In this document: piece by piece, positions 1 to 8,684 of the stretch
Layout: the number at the start of each line of letters is the position of its first letter
Numbering within the stretch: position 1 is the stretch's first letter
Assembly (NCBI GenBank): GCA_029565685.1
Contig: JAKQNR010000035.1
Location: 310,001 to 374,000 of the forward strand
Direction: 5' to 3'
From: a bacterium
GTDB taxonomy: Bacteria; Zhuqueibacterota; Zhuqueibacteria; Residuimicrobiales; Residuimicrobiaceae
Length of the DNA stretch: 64,000 nt
Notes under the pieces: model-generated
The model's input: only the letters and a program-made list of their open reading frames with translations
Database searches by the model: none
Told to the model about the DNA's origin: nothing
Translations under genes and position numbers: made by a program

Positions 1-322
1 AATCCATCCCCACACTGGTAGAGCTGAATGACAACTGCAGAATACGGATAGGTAATACCGACGTCCATTCCCAGCACCAGGACAGACATAGGGATAACTG
101 CTATTGGAATCCCTCGTTTTTAAAAATCACTTGGTCGAAAAATTTAAATTGGATGCGTCAGTCCTTTTTGCTGCATTGCACTGGGATGGCGTGGATTCAA
201 CGGCAAGGACATGGGCTCCTCCTCAACCCATGCCAGTGGATGAATGGATAAAATACCCTTGTGTAGGAAGTTAATTTATTCAACGCATAAAGTCAAGACA
301 TTTTTACAATTCATCAGACTGA
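1..322. other. left-edge stretch without a convincing gene
   Basis: No gene can be supported here. One plus-strand frame stays open from about base 3 to a TAA at 249-251 and could be the tail of a gene beginning outside the window, but its product is rich in Trp, Asn and His and shows no family motif. Nothing else was seen apart from the hairpin that follows. Confidence 0.4.
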
Positions 323-350
323 GGCCGCCTGTACCTGAAAACAGGCGGCC
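323..350 (-). terminator. hairpin downstream of the export gene
   Basis: A perfect 10-bp inverted repeat (GGCCGCCTGT and ACAGGCGGCC) encloses an 8-base loop, about 40 bases beyond the stop codon of the minus-strand SLBB gene. No clean T-run follows on the minus strand, so this is a strong hairpin in a terminator position rather than a textbook intrinsic terminator. Confidence 0.45.
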
Positions 351-388
351 GGAAGAACAACACAGGCCCACCCATTGCCCGATCCGCT

Positions 389-1300
389 TCAATCATCATC
401 TCGTGTTACATCGATCAGGTAATACAGAGTAGCCAAGGCCGAGGCGTCGCGAATAAAATTAAAAAATTTGCTCCAGCTCAACTTTTTTTCCGGAATAAAA
501 ACGACATCGGCGGGCACGACAATCGGGATGGTTCCGAATCCCTTGGAAGCCATGAGTTCTTTGATATTGATCGATACCTCCCGCGAATCCTGCCCTGTGT
601 AAGAAACGATCTTTACCTTTTTCAGGCTGGCGTCCTCGGTGGGTCCGCCGGCCAAAAAAATGACATCCAATACCGTACTCTTGAAAAACACCTCGTAACT
701 TCCTGGATTTACCACTTCTCCAAGCACCTTGACATTGGTCGCCAGGGGATTGCCCGGCACCACAACAGTATCGTCGTCTTTGAGCAAAGGCAGCATGGAG
801 GGATCGCCCTGAAGATAAAATTGCTCCATGTTCACTATCTGTTCTGTTTCTTCCCCATTTTCCTTGCTGATCAGCCTGATCCTGGCAAGTTGAGCGCCTG
901 GAATGAATCCCCCTGCCGCGCCGATCGCGCCCTGCAGAGTGGCGGTGTTGGCGATCTGATACAGCCCAGGTCGTGCAACCTGCCCTAATACATTTATTTT
1001 AATAGGATAACTCTCACTGAACCGCACCATCAGCAGAGGCGTGCTGCCCATGAACGAACTCAACTGATTGACCAACACCTCTTTGAATCGTTACAGCGTA
1101 ACCCCGTCAATGGGCAATCCCTGTAAACCGGGAAATTCCACGGTTCCGTCCTGTTTGACGATGACGATTTTGCTCAGCCCCTCGGTCTGCGGAGCGAGGA
1201 TCTCTATGGCGTCGCCCGGCTTGATCAGACGCTCCTGACCGAAAAGCCAAAGTGGCAACAAAAAGAGGACAATGGCTACGGCTTTGCCATGATCGTACAT
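389..1300 (-). pseudogene. polysaccharide export (Wza-like, SLBB) protein interrupted by an in-frame stop
   Basis: Two open frames lie in the same reading frame, separated by a TAA at 1091-1093. The first (69 residues from the ATG at 1300, preceded by GGAAAGAGACT) has a signal peptide and the start of a Poly_export domain, with the LIKPGDAIEI and VKQDGTVEFPGL motifs. The second (233 codons) continues without a gap into two SLBB domains, marked by VLGQVARPGLY and VLGEVVNPGSY, and ends in a short hydrophobic segment. Intact homologues are outer-membrane channels for capsule or exopolysaccharide. No bases are missing around the stop, so one substitution would restore the frame. A GTG at 1078 could start the second piece, but it would lack a signal peptide. 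The stop could be a real mutation or a sequencing/assembly error. Confidence 0.8.
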
Positions 1301-1631
1301 AGTCTCTTTCCCATGACAACCGGTTTGTGGAATGTAGATTAACGCGCTGCGCACGAAAAATGCGAAACAATGGCATGACCCCCGCGGTGGTTCCCCGATC
1401 CCCTCGTTTAAAGATATGCACTGCGATTCAATTAATCAAGTAAAAAGAATGAGATCTATCCCAGCAGGGGTTTTTCCTGCCGCTCATGAACTATATCTGT
1501 TTCAGGGTCCAGCCAAAAGGGCGCCGGCCGGCCCTGTCGATTCGCAGCAGAAAAAACATAGCCGGACTCGGTTTACAGCAGATCAATGCCATCCGGCCTC
1601 GCCGCCAATTCCATAACGCGCTATTTTTTCC
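1301..1631. other. divergent intergenic region
   Basis: This stretch separates the minus-strand export gene from the plus-strand CAP gene. Short frames inside it have no ribosome binding site or family motif. It probably carries the promoter of the export gene, but I could not pick a clear one. The best promoter on the plus side is listed separately. Confidence 0.4.
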
Positions 1632-1660
1632 TTGCACAATGAAATGACAATTTGTATACT
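1632..1660 (+). promoter_or_regulatory. possible sigma-70 promoter of the CAP-domain gene
   Basis: TATACT at 1655-1660 (five of six bases of the -10 consensus) is preceded by TG and lies 17 bases after a weak -35-like TTGCAC at 1632-1637. The predicted transcript would have a leader of about 100 bases before the ATG at 1771. The strong -10 and correct spacing support it; the -35 match is poor. Confidence 0.4.
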
Positions 1661-1770
1661 TGTTTTGCTTATCAGAGCGGCACCTTGAAAGACGAGGCCT
1701 TTCTCAAACCCCGGCGTATTCGGCGACTTGGCGGAAAGCGCTCTCGATCCAACCAATGCAGAATAAGCGG

Positions 1771-2364
1771 ATGAATAAAATAATCAACGCACTGATTCTC
1801 CTCTCTCTGATCACTGTATTTTGCACCAATGACCGCTGCAAAACAAACGGTGAAAATGCCACGGCTAAACCAAAGCCAGAGCAAACCAGCGCAGAAGAAA
1901 AAAAACGGACGAACGGATCGAGACTGTCCGATCAGCAGGTCCGCCTCATTCTGCAGCTTCACAACCAGGCGCGAGCCGAGGTGCGGGTTGCTCCCCTGAC
2001 CTGGTCGGCTGACCTGGCCGCCTATGCACAGCTTTGGGCGGATCACCTCGCTGCGTACAAATGCAATATCGAGCATCGTCCGGAGACGGGAAAATTTAAA
2101 CAAAAATTCGGGGAAAACCTGTTTATGGGCACAGCCAATGCCTACGAGGTGCAAGATGCCGTGCGATCATGGCTGGATGAGAAGTCGGCCTATCCGGGCG
2201 GCGCGCTCAGACCATCCACCTGGCAAGAAGCGGGCCACTATACTCAGGTGGTATGGAAAAACACCACCCAGGTGGGCTGCGCAGAGGCGCTCTGCAACGG
2301 CGTGCGAATTGTAGTCTGTAATTATGCGCCACCCGGCAATGTAGCGGGTGAAAGCGCCTATTGA
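1771..2364 (+). CDS. secreted CAP (SCP/PR-1-like) domain protein
   Basis: A 197-residue protein with a hydrophobic N-terminal export segment (ALILLSLITVF), a Lys/Glu/Thr-rich linker to about residue 50, and one CAP domain to the C-terminus. CAP signatures are visible: HNQAR at the domain start, GHYTQVVW (CAP1) and VVCNYAPPGN (CAP2), plus Cys residues that could form the usual disulfides. CAP proteins are extracellular; functions range from lipid binding to protease-like roles, so the role here is unknown. The frame extends upstream to 1660, but the ATG at 1771 directly precedes the signal sequence; an ATG at 1756 is the alternative. The context (polysaccharide export, Nudix, tRNA) does not suggest a pathway. 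Confidence 0.85.
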   Translation: MNKIINALILLSLITVFCTNDRCKTNGENATAKPKPEQTSAEEKKRTNGSRLSDQQVRLILQLHNQARAEVRVAPLTWSADLAAYAQLWADHLAAYKCNIEHRPETGKFKQKFGENLFMGTANAYEVQDAVRSWLDEKSAYPGGALRPSTWQEAGHYTQVVWKNTTQVGCAEALCNGVRIVVCNYAPPGNVAGESAY

Positions 2365-2463
2365 TCGAGCTGTTTTTCACAGATGGTTCTTGGTGACTGG
2401 AAATAGCGGAACGGTTTTTTCCTGCTGACCAGCCTCCTTCACCTTTCTTGTTGGGGAGATCCC

Positions 2464-3057
2464 TTGAAAGTAGAAATCCATCGAAACGAGCGGCTGTATG
2501 AAGGCTTTTTCACCCTGCATCGCACCGAGCTCTCTTTTGAAAAGTTCAACGGCGACATGAGCCGACCGGTCACCCGGCTGGCGGTCGAACGCGGCGATGC
2601 AGCGGCGGTTTTGTGCTATCATTCCCTCAAGCGCACCATTCTGCTGGTCAAGCAGTTTCGCTTCCCCATGTACCTGGCTGACCCTGGGCAGGCATGGCTG
2701 CTGGAAGTCGTGGCTGGATCGATCGAAGCGGGTCAGCAGCCGGAGGAAACCGCCCTTCGCGAAATCGAGGAGGAGATCGGCTATGCGGTCCCGGAAAAAA
2801 AATTGCGCTATGTCACCACCTGCTGCCCCAGCCCCGGCGGCCTGACCGAGCGCATTCATCTTTACCTGGCGGACGTTCATACGGGCGTTAAAAAAAATAA
2901 CGGCGGCGGATTGGAGGAGGAGACGGAGGACATTCAGGTGGTGGAACTGGACTATGCAGAGGCTTTTGCCAAGACGGCGAACGGCGAGATTCGCGACGCC
3001 AAATCCTTGATCTGCCTCCTGTGGTTTCAAAGGCTTTTGGAATGCGAAGGGCTGTGA
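2464..3057 (+). CDS. Nudix hydrolase, ADP-ribose / GDP-mannose pyrophosphatase type
   Basis: A 197-residue cytoplasmic Nudix enzyme, probably cleaving a nucleoside-diphosphate sugar such as ADP-ribose to a sugar phosphate plus NMP. The Nudix box runs from GSIEAGQ to REIEEEIGY and keeps the REUxEExG core that binds the catalytic metal; the first consensus Glu of the box is Gln here. The N-terminal half (FEKFNGDMSRPVTRLAVERG) resembles the domain-swapped dimer region of the NudF/NudK group. The start is TTG at 2464, supported by GGGGAG at 2453-2458 with 5-base spacing; no ATG lies at the expected place. Substrate cannot be settled from the sequence. Confidence 0.85.
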   Translation: MKVEIHRNERLYEGFFTLHRTELSFEKFNGDMSRPVTRLAVERGDAAAVLCYHSLKRTILLVKQFRFPMYLADPGQAWLLEVVAGSIEAGQQPEETALREIEEEIGYAVPEKKLRYVTTCCPSPGGLTERIHLYLADVHTGVKKNNGGGLEEETEDIQVVELDYAEAFAKTANGEIRDAKSLICLLWFQRLLECEGL

Positions 3058-3065
3058 TAAAAAAC

Positions 3066-3094
3066 TTGACTTTTGGGCGGAATTTTTTTATATT
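3066..3094 (+). promoter_or_regulatory. sigma-70 promoter of tRNA-Asn
   Basis: TTGACT at 3066-3071 and TATATT at 3089-3094 each match five of six consensus bases and are separated by exactly 17 bases. The predicted start of transcription, near 3101, lies about 5 bases before the mature tRNA 5' end. Confidence 0.8.
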
Positions 3095-3105
3095 TTAATT
3101 CGCAA

Positions 3106-3181
3106 TCAGGTGTAGCTCAACCGGCAGAGCGGGTGGCTGTTAACCACTAGGTTGTAGGTTCGAGTCCTACCACCTGAGCCA
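3106..3181 (+). tRNA. tRNA-Asn (anticodon GTT), CCA encoded
   Basis: A full cloverleaf can be drawn. The acceptor stem TCAGGTG (3106-3112) pairs with CACCTGA (3171-3177). The D-arm stem is GCTC/GAGC. The anticodon stem GGTGG/CCACT holds the loop CTGTTAA with anticodon GTT at 3139-3141. The T-arm is GTAGG-TTCGAGT-CCTAC. The discriminator base is G3178, and CCA is encoded at 3179-3181. It stands alone between its own promoter and terminator. Confidence 0.97.
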
Positions 3182-3184
3182 AAT

Positions 3185-3226
3185 AAAAAGGTAGAACGTG
3201 TGACGCACAGGTTCTACCTTTTTTTA
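3185..3226. terminator. bidirectional intrinsic terminator between tRNA-Asn and the TonB receptor gene
   Basis: A perfect 13-bp inverted repeat (AAAAAGGTAGAAC at 3185-3197, GTTCTACCTTTTT at 3211-3223) with a 13-base loop ends in a T-run on the plus strand and, because of the A-run on the other side, also on the minus strand. It can stop both the tRNA transcript and the convergent receptor gene that ends at 3265. Confidence 0.92.
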
Positions 3227-3264
3227 TTTTCACAAGCCCATTCCACTCATCCCCAAGCAGACCG

Positions 3265-5544
3265 CTACAGGCGGATGCTCATGCCCAGGGACGGCAACAG
3301 CGGCAGCATATAGTAAACGTTGCGGGTCAGCCGACCGCCGGACCTCAGCCGCCAATCGTACATATAGATGTTATTTCGATTGAGCACATTCACCACATCC
3401 AGATACGCCGAGCAGCCGAACCCGCCGAGCGTGCTCTCATAGCTCAAGCGCAGATCCAACCGGCTGTAAGGCGGATACCGTTTCGAGTTTTTTTCGCCCT
3501 TGATCACTGCGTCGAAATCATACTCTGACGTTTCCGGTTGAACGCCCAGAACCGGTGTGTAGGGAAAGCCGCTGCCGTAATACCAGGCGGCCTCGACGCT
3601 CCATCGCCGGTTCAACCGCATTTCGATGCCCATATTCCATTGATGGGTCTGATCATATTCATAATAGATCCAGGGATCCTGTGCGGAATTTCGATACAGG
3701 GTATTCGCCAACGTGTAGTTCAGCCACCCGCCCCAGCGATCCTGCGGTTGGCGCAGTTTCTGCAACGATACCTCCACTCCCTTTGCCAGACCCAGTCCCC
3801 CATTCACCGGAGCGATGGAAAACGCATCGGTATGAACCAGCAGATCTGTGAATCGCTTGTGATAGAGCTCGCACTTGAACAGGATTTGAGGCGTAGCCAG
3901 CCATTGCCCGCCCAGAATGGCGTGGGTGGCGTGTTCCGCTGCCAGTTCGCTGGTGTTCTGCGAAATATCCAGCGGCTCGCCGCGGCTGATGATGGTCAGA
4001 AAATCCGGAAACTGGCTGTAGCGGCCGTAACTGCCCCAAAAGCTCCATGGCGAAAACGCCGTGAACAGCACTTTGACGCGAGGATTGACATGACCTTCGC
4101 GGTACAGGGTCGAATGATCATAACGCACCCCCCCCACCCACTCGATGGCTTTTTTAACCTTGATACGGGCCTCTGCGTAGCCCGCTTCATGCCAGCCGCC
4201 GGCGTCAAAGGTGATTTCCGAGGGCAGATCGACAACATTGCGCCAGTCGATGGACCACAGCAAGTCGGTGTGGTGCTGGTCGGCCTCGGCGCCGAATTTA
4301 AATTGCAGCCAGGGGTGGGGATAATAATACGTATCACTGCGCAGGGACCAGCGTTCGAGCTGATACTTTAGATAAACCTGATAGCGGTAAAAATAAGTGT
4401 CGCGGATATGAACGCGGTTGCGATCTTGATAGAGACCGGCGAACAGATGGTTCATCCATTTCGGCGAAAAAACCGAGGTAAGCCGCATACCCGCGATCTC
4501 TCCGCGGCCGTTGTTCAGCAGATCCAGCTGTTCAGCCTCCACGTTGATCATTTTCGCCCCTTCCCCTAGATGGGTGTAAAAGGCGGACAGCTTGTACTGC
4601 GAGCTGATATCATAGGCGATCTTGGCGTGCACATCATAATAGAACGGAAATACATATCGGTTTTCCGTGATGGAGTTGGCCAGAACATCGTAAAAACTGC
4701 GCCGAGCCGCCACCAGCCAGGAGCCGCTGCCTTTAGCCAGCGGACCTTCCGCCACCGCTCGGGCGAACAGAAGATTGGCGCTGGCATTGAATTTAGTCTG
4801 CTCGCGGCTGCCTTCCCGGTTCCCTATCTGCAACAGGGCGGACATCTTGTTGCCATGGTCCACTTCAAAACCAGCCGGCGCCAGATCCAGACTCTGCACA
4901 ATGTCCGGATTGACCAGCGACACACCGCCGCCCATCATCACCATCAAACGGTTGGGGTTGGTCACCTCGATGCCGTCATAGAGTATCAAATTTTGGTCAG
5001 GACTGCTGCCGCGGATGTACAGTTGGGTGTTCATGTCGTTGCGGTTCACCACACCCGGCAGCGCCTTCAGGCTGCGGTAGGCATCCTCCATGGCGCCGGA
5101 GCGGCGTAGGATCAATCGCGGCTGAATCATCTCATGGCCGGCCAACGATGCTTGATATTCGAAATTAGGCGGCGTACGCCGTGCCGTCACCTGCATGTTA
5201 GCGATCTGAATCGGCGCTCGATTGATCTGCACGCGCACCGACCGCACTGCGGCGGAGGTCACCCGCACATTCTGCACCAGCATCTTGCGGTAGCCGACCC
5301 GCGCCGCCACCAGCACATAATTGCCCGCCGGCACTCGATCGATTTTAAAATAGCCCTTTTCATCCGCCACCGTGCCCAGCCCGGTTTTCGCCAAATAGAC
5401 ATTGGCCTTGGTCACCGGCTCGCCGGTCAGCGCATCCACCACAAAGCCCACCACCTTGCCCTCTGCCGCGCAAGCGCAGACCGCCGCCAGCCACCACACT
5501 GAAATCAAAGTCAAAACCAAAGGCTTTTTCAGCAAACCAAACAT
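3265..5544 (-). CDS. TonB-dependent receptor with carboxypeptidase-regulatory-like N-terminal domain
   Basis: A 759-residue outer-membrane receptor expected to take up a large substrate using TonB energy. Order: signal peptide (1 to about 27, ending ACACAAEG); a carboxypeptidase-regulatory-like beta-sandwich (about 28-115: GFVVDALTGEPV, GYFKIDRVPAGNYVLVA); a plug domain (about 140-250: ALPGVVNRND, YIRGSSPDQNLILYDGI); then a beta-barrel rich in aromatic strands to the C-terminus. The ATG at 5544 follows AGGATAATGG. No SusD-like partner is adjacent; the upstream gene on the same strand is on the far side of a 245-base gap. The substrate is unknown. Confidence 0.92.
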   Translation of the reverse strand: MFGLLKKPLVLTLISVWWLAAVCACAAEGKVVGFVVDALTGEPVTKANVYLAKTGLGTVADEKGYFKIDRVPAGNYVLVAARVGYRKMLVQNVRVTSAAVRSVRVQINRAPIQIANMQVTARRTPPNFEYQASLAGHEMIQPRLILRRSGAMEDAYRSLKALPGVVNRNDMNTQLYIRGSSPDQNLILYDGIEVTNPNRLMVMMGGGVSLVNPDIVQSLDLAPAGFEVDHGNKMSALLQIGNREGSREQTKFNASANLLFARAVAEGPLAKGSGSWLVAARRSFYDVLANSITENRYVFPFYYDVHAKIAYDISSQYKLSAFYTHLGEGAKMINVEAEQLDLLNNGRGEIAGMRLTSVFSPKWMNHLFAGLYQDRNRVHIRDTYFYRYQVYLKYQLERWSLRSDTYYYPHPWLQFKFGAEADQHHTDLLWSIDWRNVVDLPSEITFDAGGWHEAGYAEARIKVKKAIEWVGGVRYDHSTLYREGHVNPRVKVLFTAFSPWSFWGSYGRYSQFPDFLTIISRGEPLDISQNTSELAAEHATHAILGGQWLATPQILFKCELYHKRFTDLLVHTDAFSIAPVNGGLGLAKGVEVSLQKLRQPQDRWGGWLNYTLANTLYRNSAQDPWIYYEYDQTHQWNMGIEMRLNRRWSVEAAWYYGSGFPYTPVLGVQPETSEYDFDAVIKGEKNSKRYPPYSRLDLRLSYESTLGGFGCSAYLDVVNVLNRNNIYMYDWRLRSGGRLTRNVYYMLPLLPSLGMSIRL

Positions 5545-5789
5545 CCATTATCCTGAAAATAACAATCACTAATAACTGCTAATGCAACCAACATGCCAGA
5601 TTGCGAAAAAAAACAAAGGTTTCTTTTTTGCAGGCGATATACTGTATTTTTAAATTGTTAATTTTTTTATTGTTGAACCGAAAGGCCGCTGCAATGAATC
5701 ACCCTGAGCAGCGCCGAAGCTTCGCACTCTTTCGAAAGCTCAAATTGTTTCAACATAATACAATAGTTGCCCCTAAAAACGGACTGAGG

Positions 5790-8150
5790 TTATTTGGGCA
5801 ACAGCCGGAAAAGAGTACCGATAGATCGATTTTCTGCGGAGGGATCGAGCGTCAGGGTGATCAGCTTGCCCTGTTGCCAGAGCTTTTTCTGGTCCTGATA
5901 ATGCCGGCTGAACGGGTGGCCGCTTTGGCCGCCGTACAGGATCACTTGATATTCCTGCGTGGACAGATCAACCAGCTGCCGAAGGCATGGACCAACAAAT
6001 GTTTTGAACGGCTGCTGATAGATATAAGTGGAATTGCACAAGGTAAAATTGCCGCCCGCCACCGGGACCTCCGGAAAAACAAAAAACCGGCCGATCACCG
6101 GATGCAAGGCAAATGGATGAAAGCCTGACAGGGTATGCACAGCACCCCAACTCCAGTCGCCGAGATTGTCGCCGCGCTGTTTTTTCAATGAATCTATCGC
6201 GGTGAAAAAACTTTTAGCCAGAACCTCCCGGCCTGTCTCCACCTCCGGCGTCAAGACATTGTCAAACCAAGAGGAATCAGCGCGTGCAATCAATCCATCC
6301 ATGAGCGCGACGTTGACATGCGGCAATGCCAAAAAACGGTCGAGCAGATCTTTTCCCAACTCGTCTGCAAAGGTGTTGCGAAAAACCTCCAGATAGATCA
6401 TCTCATAGATCAACGCAGCGATGCTCTCCTGCGTCTGCTGATAATCCCAGCCGTGCAGCAGTTCTTTAGCCAAAAGCTCGGGGGAATCGGGTTGGGCGGA
6501 ATAGCCGGAGAGCGAAGCGATGACTTGAGGCACCAGCCAGGCGGCGTGGCCGTTATAGAGATCATTCTGCAGCGTCTTCATGTCGTTGAGTGAAAGACGC
6601 GGCAGACTATCCAAACGATCGACAATGCGTTGATAGCGATAGGGCGGTTCCCAATAGCCGCAGACGGATAGCGGATCGCTGCGGTCGCCGAGTCGTTGAT
6701 TGGCATGAACCACGTAGCCACAGAGCGGGTCTGACTGCGACGGCAGACTGGTGAACGGCACATCGTTGAGCCAGCGCCGCTGTGCCAAAGAGTCGGGCGC
6801 CGGAGCGAAAGAACCGGTAAAACTGCGCTGCGGCACGGCGGCGGCCAGCTGACTGCCGATATGCCCCGAACGGTCGGCAAAAATAAAATGTTCACCCGGT
6901 GTTTTGCAGGTGCTTAAGGCGGTACGAAATTCATGCCAATTAGCGGCCGTCATTATTTTTAAAAAAGCCGTCCACTCATCGCTGAGCGTAAAGCCGGACC
7001 ACTGCATGGCGAGGGGACGCTGAGCAAAGGCGGTGACCGGCATCACCGGTCCCCATGGCGTCGAACGGATGCGAATTCTCCTTTCCTTCGCGCCCTTGAC
7101 CGAGACACGCTCCTCGCGAAGACCATATTCCAAGGCCTGACCGTTATAAATAAATTTTTCAGGATTCAGGCTGTCTGCAGCGAGCTGGTAAAAATCAAAA
7201 TCGTCTATCATGCCGTGGGTCACGCCCCAGGCGATGTTTCGATTGCGCCCCACCACGATGCCGGGCAAACCAGGGAAAGAGGCGCCCACGGCCTGAAAAC
7301 CGGGAGAAGTCAGATGCAGGAGATAAAACACTGAGGGGGTGATAAAAGGCAGATGGGTGTCGTTGGCTAGCAGCGCAGCGCTGCTGCGGCTGCGAAAGCC
7401 GGAGACCGCCCAGCCGTTGCTGCCGACGCCGTTGGGCACAAAGCCCAAATATTCATGGAGCAAAGGCGCCAGTCCGGCCAGGGCCTGTGCGGCGGCTGGA
7501 TCGACGGCCGGCAGCAAGCCGCCAAATAGGCGTTGCATTTTTTCTCCGCCCACCTTTTCAGCGATTTCACCCAGCACGGGATCGATATGCCAGCCCATGC
7601 TGAGCAACCATCCGAACAATCTGAGTACGGCCAGGCTTTCCCGAGGCTGCCAGGGCTGTACGCGATACTGCAGCAGGGCGCATTCAAGGGGTGGCGGAGG
7701 ATCGCACAGCAGCCAGGCGTTGACGCCGGCGCTGTAAGACTCGAGCAGACGGCGGGATTCCATGGGCAGGGCGGCCAGCAGGCGATCACTGAGCGGCGCC
7801 AGCCCCATGGTCCGGCTCCACTCATCCAGCGGCACTGTGCGCTCACCGAATATCTCTGACAGAGTGCCGCAGGCAGCGCGGCGGAACAGGTCCATTTGAA
7901 AGAGGCGGTCCTGGGCGTGGGTGAAGCCGATGGCGAAAAAAAGATCATGATCGGTTTGGCTGTGAATGTGTGGAACGCCCCAGGGATCCCTTCTGATATC
8001 GACCGGCTGATCGAGGCCGCTGACCGCCAGCACACCAGGCTTTTCCGAAGCAATTCGATGGAGGGAATAATAACCGAAGCAGAGGAGGCTGACGACGAGC
8101 AACAACAGCACAAACAGGAACAGGCCGATAAATTTGCGCAATAAGCTCAT
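5790..8150 (-). CDS. membrane-anchored penicillin acylase-family (Ntn) hydrolase
   Basis: A 786-residue member of the penicillin/AHL acylase family, heterodimeric N-terminal nucleophile amidases that cut acyl side chains from amides. An N-terminal hydrophobic segment (about residues 7-28) exports or anchors it. The alpha-chain region has DPWGVPHIHSQT and GFTHAQDRLFQMDLFRR; the expected autoprocessing site is GVGSNGWAVSG, with Ser244 as the predicted nucleophile of the beta chain. Later family motifs include GLPGIVVGRNRNIAWGVT and VPVAGGNFTLCN. Length is normal. Its ATG overlaps the TGA of the upstream lipoprotein gene by 4 bases, indicating translational coupling. The substrate could be penicillins, acyl-homoserine lactones, lipopeptides or another amide; the sequence does not decide. 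Confidence 0.92.
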   Translation of the reverse strand: MSLLRKFIGLFLFVLLLLVVSLLCFGYYSLHRIASEKPGVLAVSGLDQPVDIRRDPWGVPHIHSQTDHDLFFAIGFTHAQDRLFQMDLFRRAACGTLSEIFGERTVPLDEWSRTMGLAPLSDRLLAALPMESRRLLESYSAGVNAWLLCDPPPPLECALLQYRVQPWQPRESLAVLRLFGWLLSMGWHIDPVLGEIAEKVGGEKMQRLFGGLLPAVDPAAAQALAGLAPLLHEYLGFVPNGVGSNGWAVSGFRSRSSAALLANDTHLPFITPSVFYLLHLTSPGFQAVGASFPGLPGIVVGRNRNIAWGVTHGMIDDFDFYQLAADSLNPEKFIYNGQALEYGLREERVSVKGAKERRIRIRSTPWGPVMPVTAFAQRPLAMQWSGFTLSDEWTAFLKIMTAANWHEFRTALSTCKTPGEHFIFADRSGHIGSQLAAAVPQRSFTGSFAPAPDSLAQRRWLNDVPFTSLPSQSDPLCGYVVHANQRLGDRSDPLSVCGYWEPPYRYQRIVDRLDSLPRLSLNDMKTLQNDLYNGHAAWLVPQVIASLSGYSAQPDSPELLAKELLHGWDYQQTQESIAALIYEMIYLEVFRNTFADELGKDLLDRFLALPHVNVALMDGLIARADSSWFDNVLTPEVETGREVLAKSFFTAIDSLKKQRGDNLGDWSWGAVHTLSGFHPFALHPVIGRFFVFPEVPVAGGNFTLCNSTYIYQQPFKTFVGPCLRQLVDLSTQEYQVILYGGQSGHPFSRHYQDQKKLWQQGKLITLTLDPSAENRSIGTLFRLLPK

Positions 8151-8671
8151 TCGCGTTTTGGCTGACGTTCAACTTGCTGGCGTGATTCGCTTTCAGATTT
8201 TTTGGTCTCAGTGCGACGGTCAAAATCGCGGCGGGGGTCCTGTTCTGTCGAGCCGGCATCAGTCGATGAGGGGCTGTCTGCTTTTTTCCCCAACGCAGGC
8301 GCTGAATAAGTGGGAGAAGAGGGCGTTGTGCCGACGTGTGAACCTTCGTGCCGGTCATAATGACGGGGCAGTGTATTGGTCGGCGACGGTATAAAATCCG
8401 GATCCTCCGCTGCACCATAGCCGTAAGCATCCTGCCACCAGGCTGAGTTATAAAAGTACTGCCAGCCGTAATCGTTCATCTTCATGGCCGGCATGCCGGG
8501 GTTGACGAATACCGCCTGTTCATGACAAGAACGGCAGGAGGCGTCTTCCGCCTCGTTGCGATACTTCTCCGAGTCCGCGTCCGTAGAAAAATCCGGATGG
8601 CGAAACGCAGTATAGCAGCCTGCCACGATCAGGCACAATGATAAAAGCACAAGCTTGGTGGTATTTTTCAT
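8147..8671 (-). CDS. lipoprotein with a CxxCH motif
   Basis: A 174-residue predicted lipoprotein of no recognised family. The lipobox IVAGC puts the lipidated Cys at residue 19. A CRSCH motif (Cys46, Cys49, His50) matches the c-type haem attachment signature, but no distal Met ligand or cytochrome fold is obvious, so metal or haem binding is only a possibility. A middle section is aromatic (YGWQYFYNSAWWQDAYGYG), and the last 70 residues are a charged, Ser/Thr/Pro-rich tail that is probably disordered. The frame extends upstream, but the ATG at 8671 just ahead of the signal peptide is the sensible start. It lies 13 bases after the upstream barrel gene and overlaps the acylase gene by 4 bases. 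Confidence 0.75.
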   Translation of the reverse strand: MKNTTKLVLLSLCLIVAGCYTAFRHPDFSTDADSEKYRNEAEDASCRSCHEQAVFVNPGMPAMKMNDYGWQYFYNSAWWQDAYGYGAAEDPDFIPSPTNTLPRHYDRHEGSHVGTTPSSPTYSAPALGKKADSPSSTDAGSTEQDPRRDFDRRTETKKSESESRQQVERQPKRE

Positions 8672-8684
8672 GGGTCTCGTTCGA

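Noticed and set aside
3..251. Open plus-strand frame at the left edge, about 82 codons
   Set aside because: No family motif, odd composition (many Trp, Asn, His), and a frame of this length can occur by chance; kept only as a note.
1091..1093. Programmed recoding (selenocysteine) at the stop in the export gene
   Set aside because: The codon is TAA, not TGA, and no adjacent stem-loop of the right kind was seen.
5601..6128. 175-codon plus-strand frame starting with a hydrophobic segment
   Set aside because: Only the first 60 codons lie in the intergenic gap and the rest is antisense to the acylase gene; no ribosome binding site.
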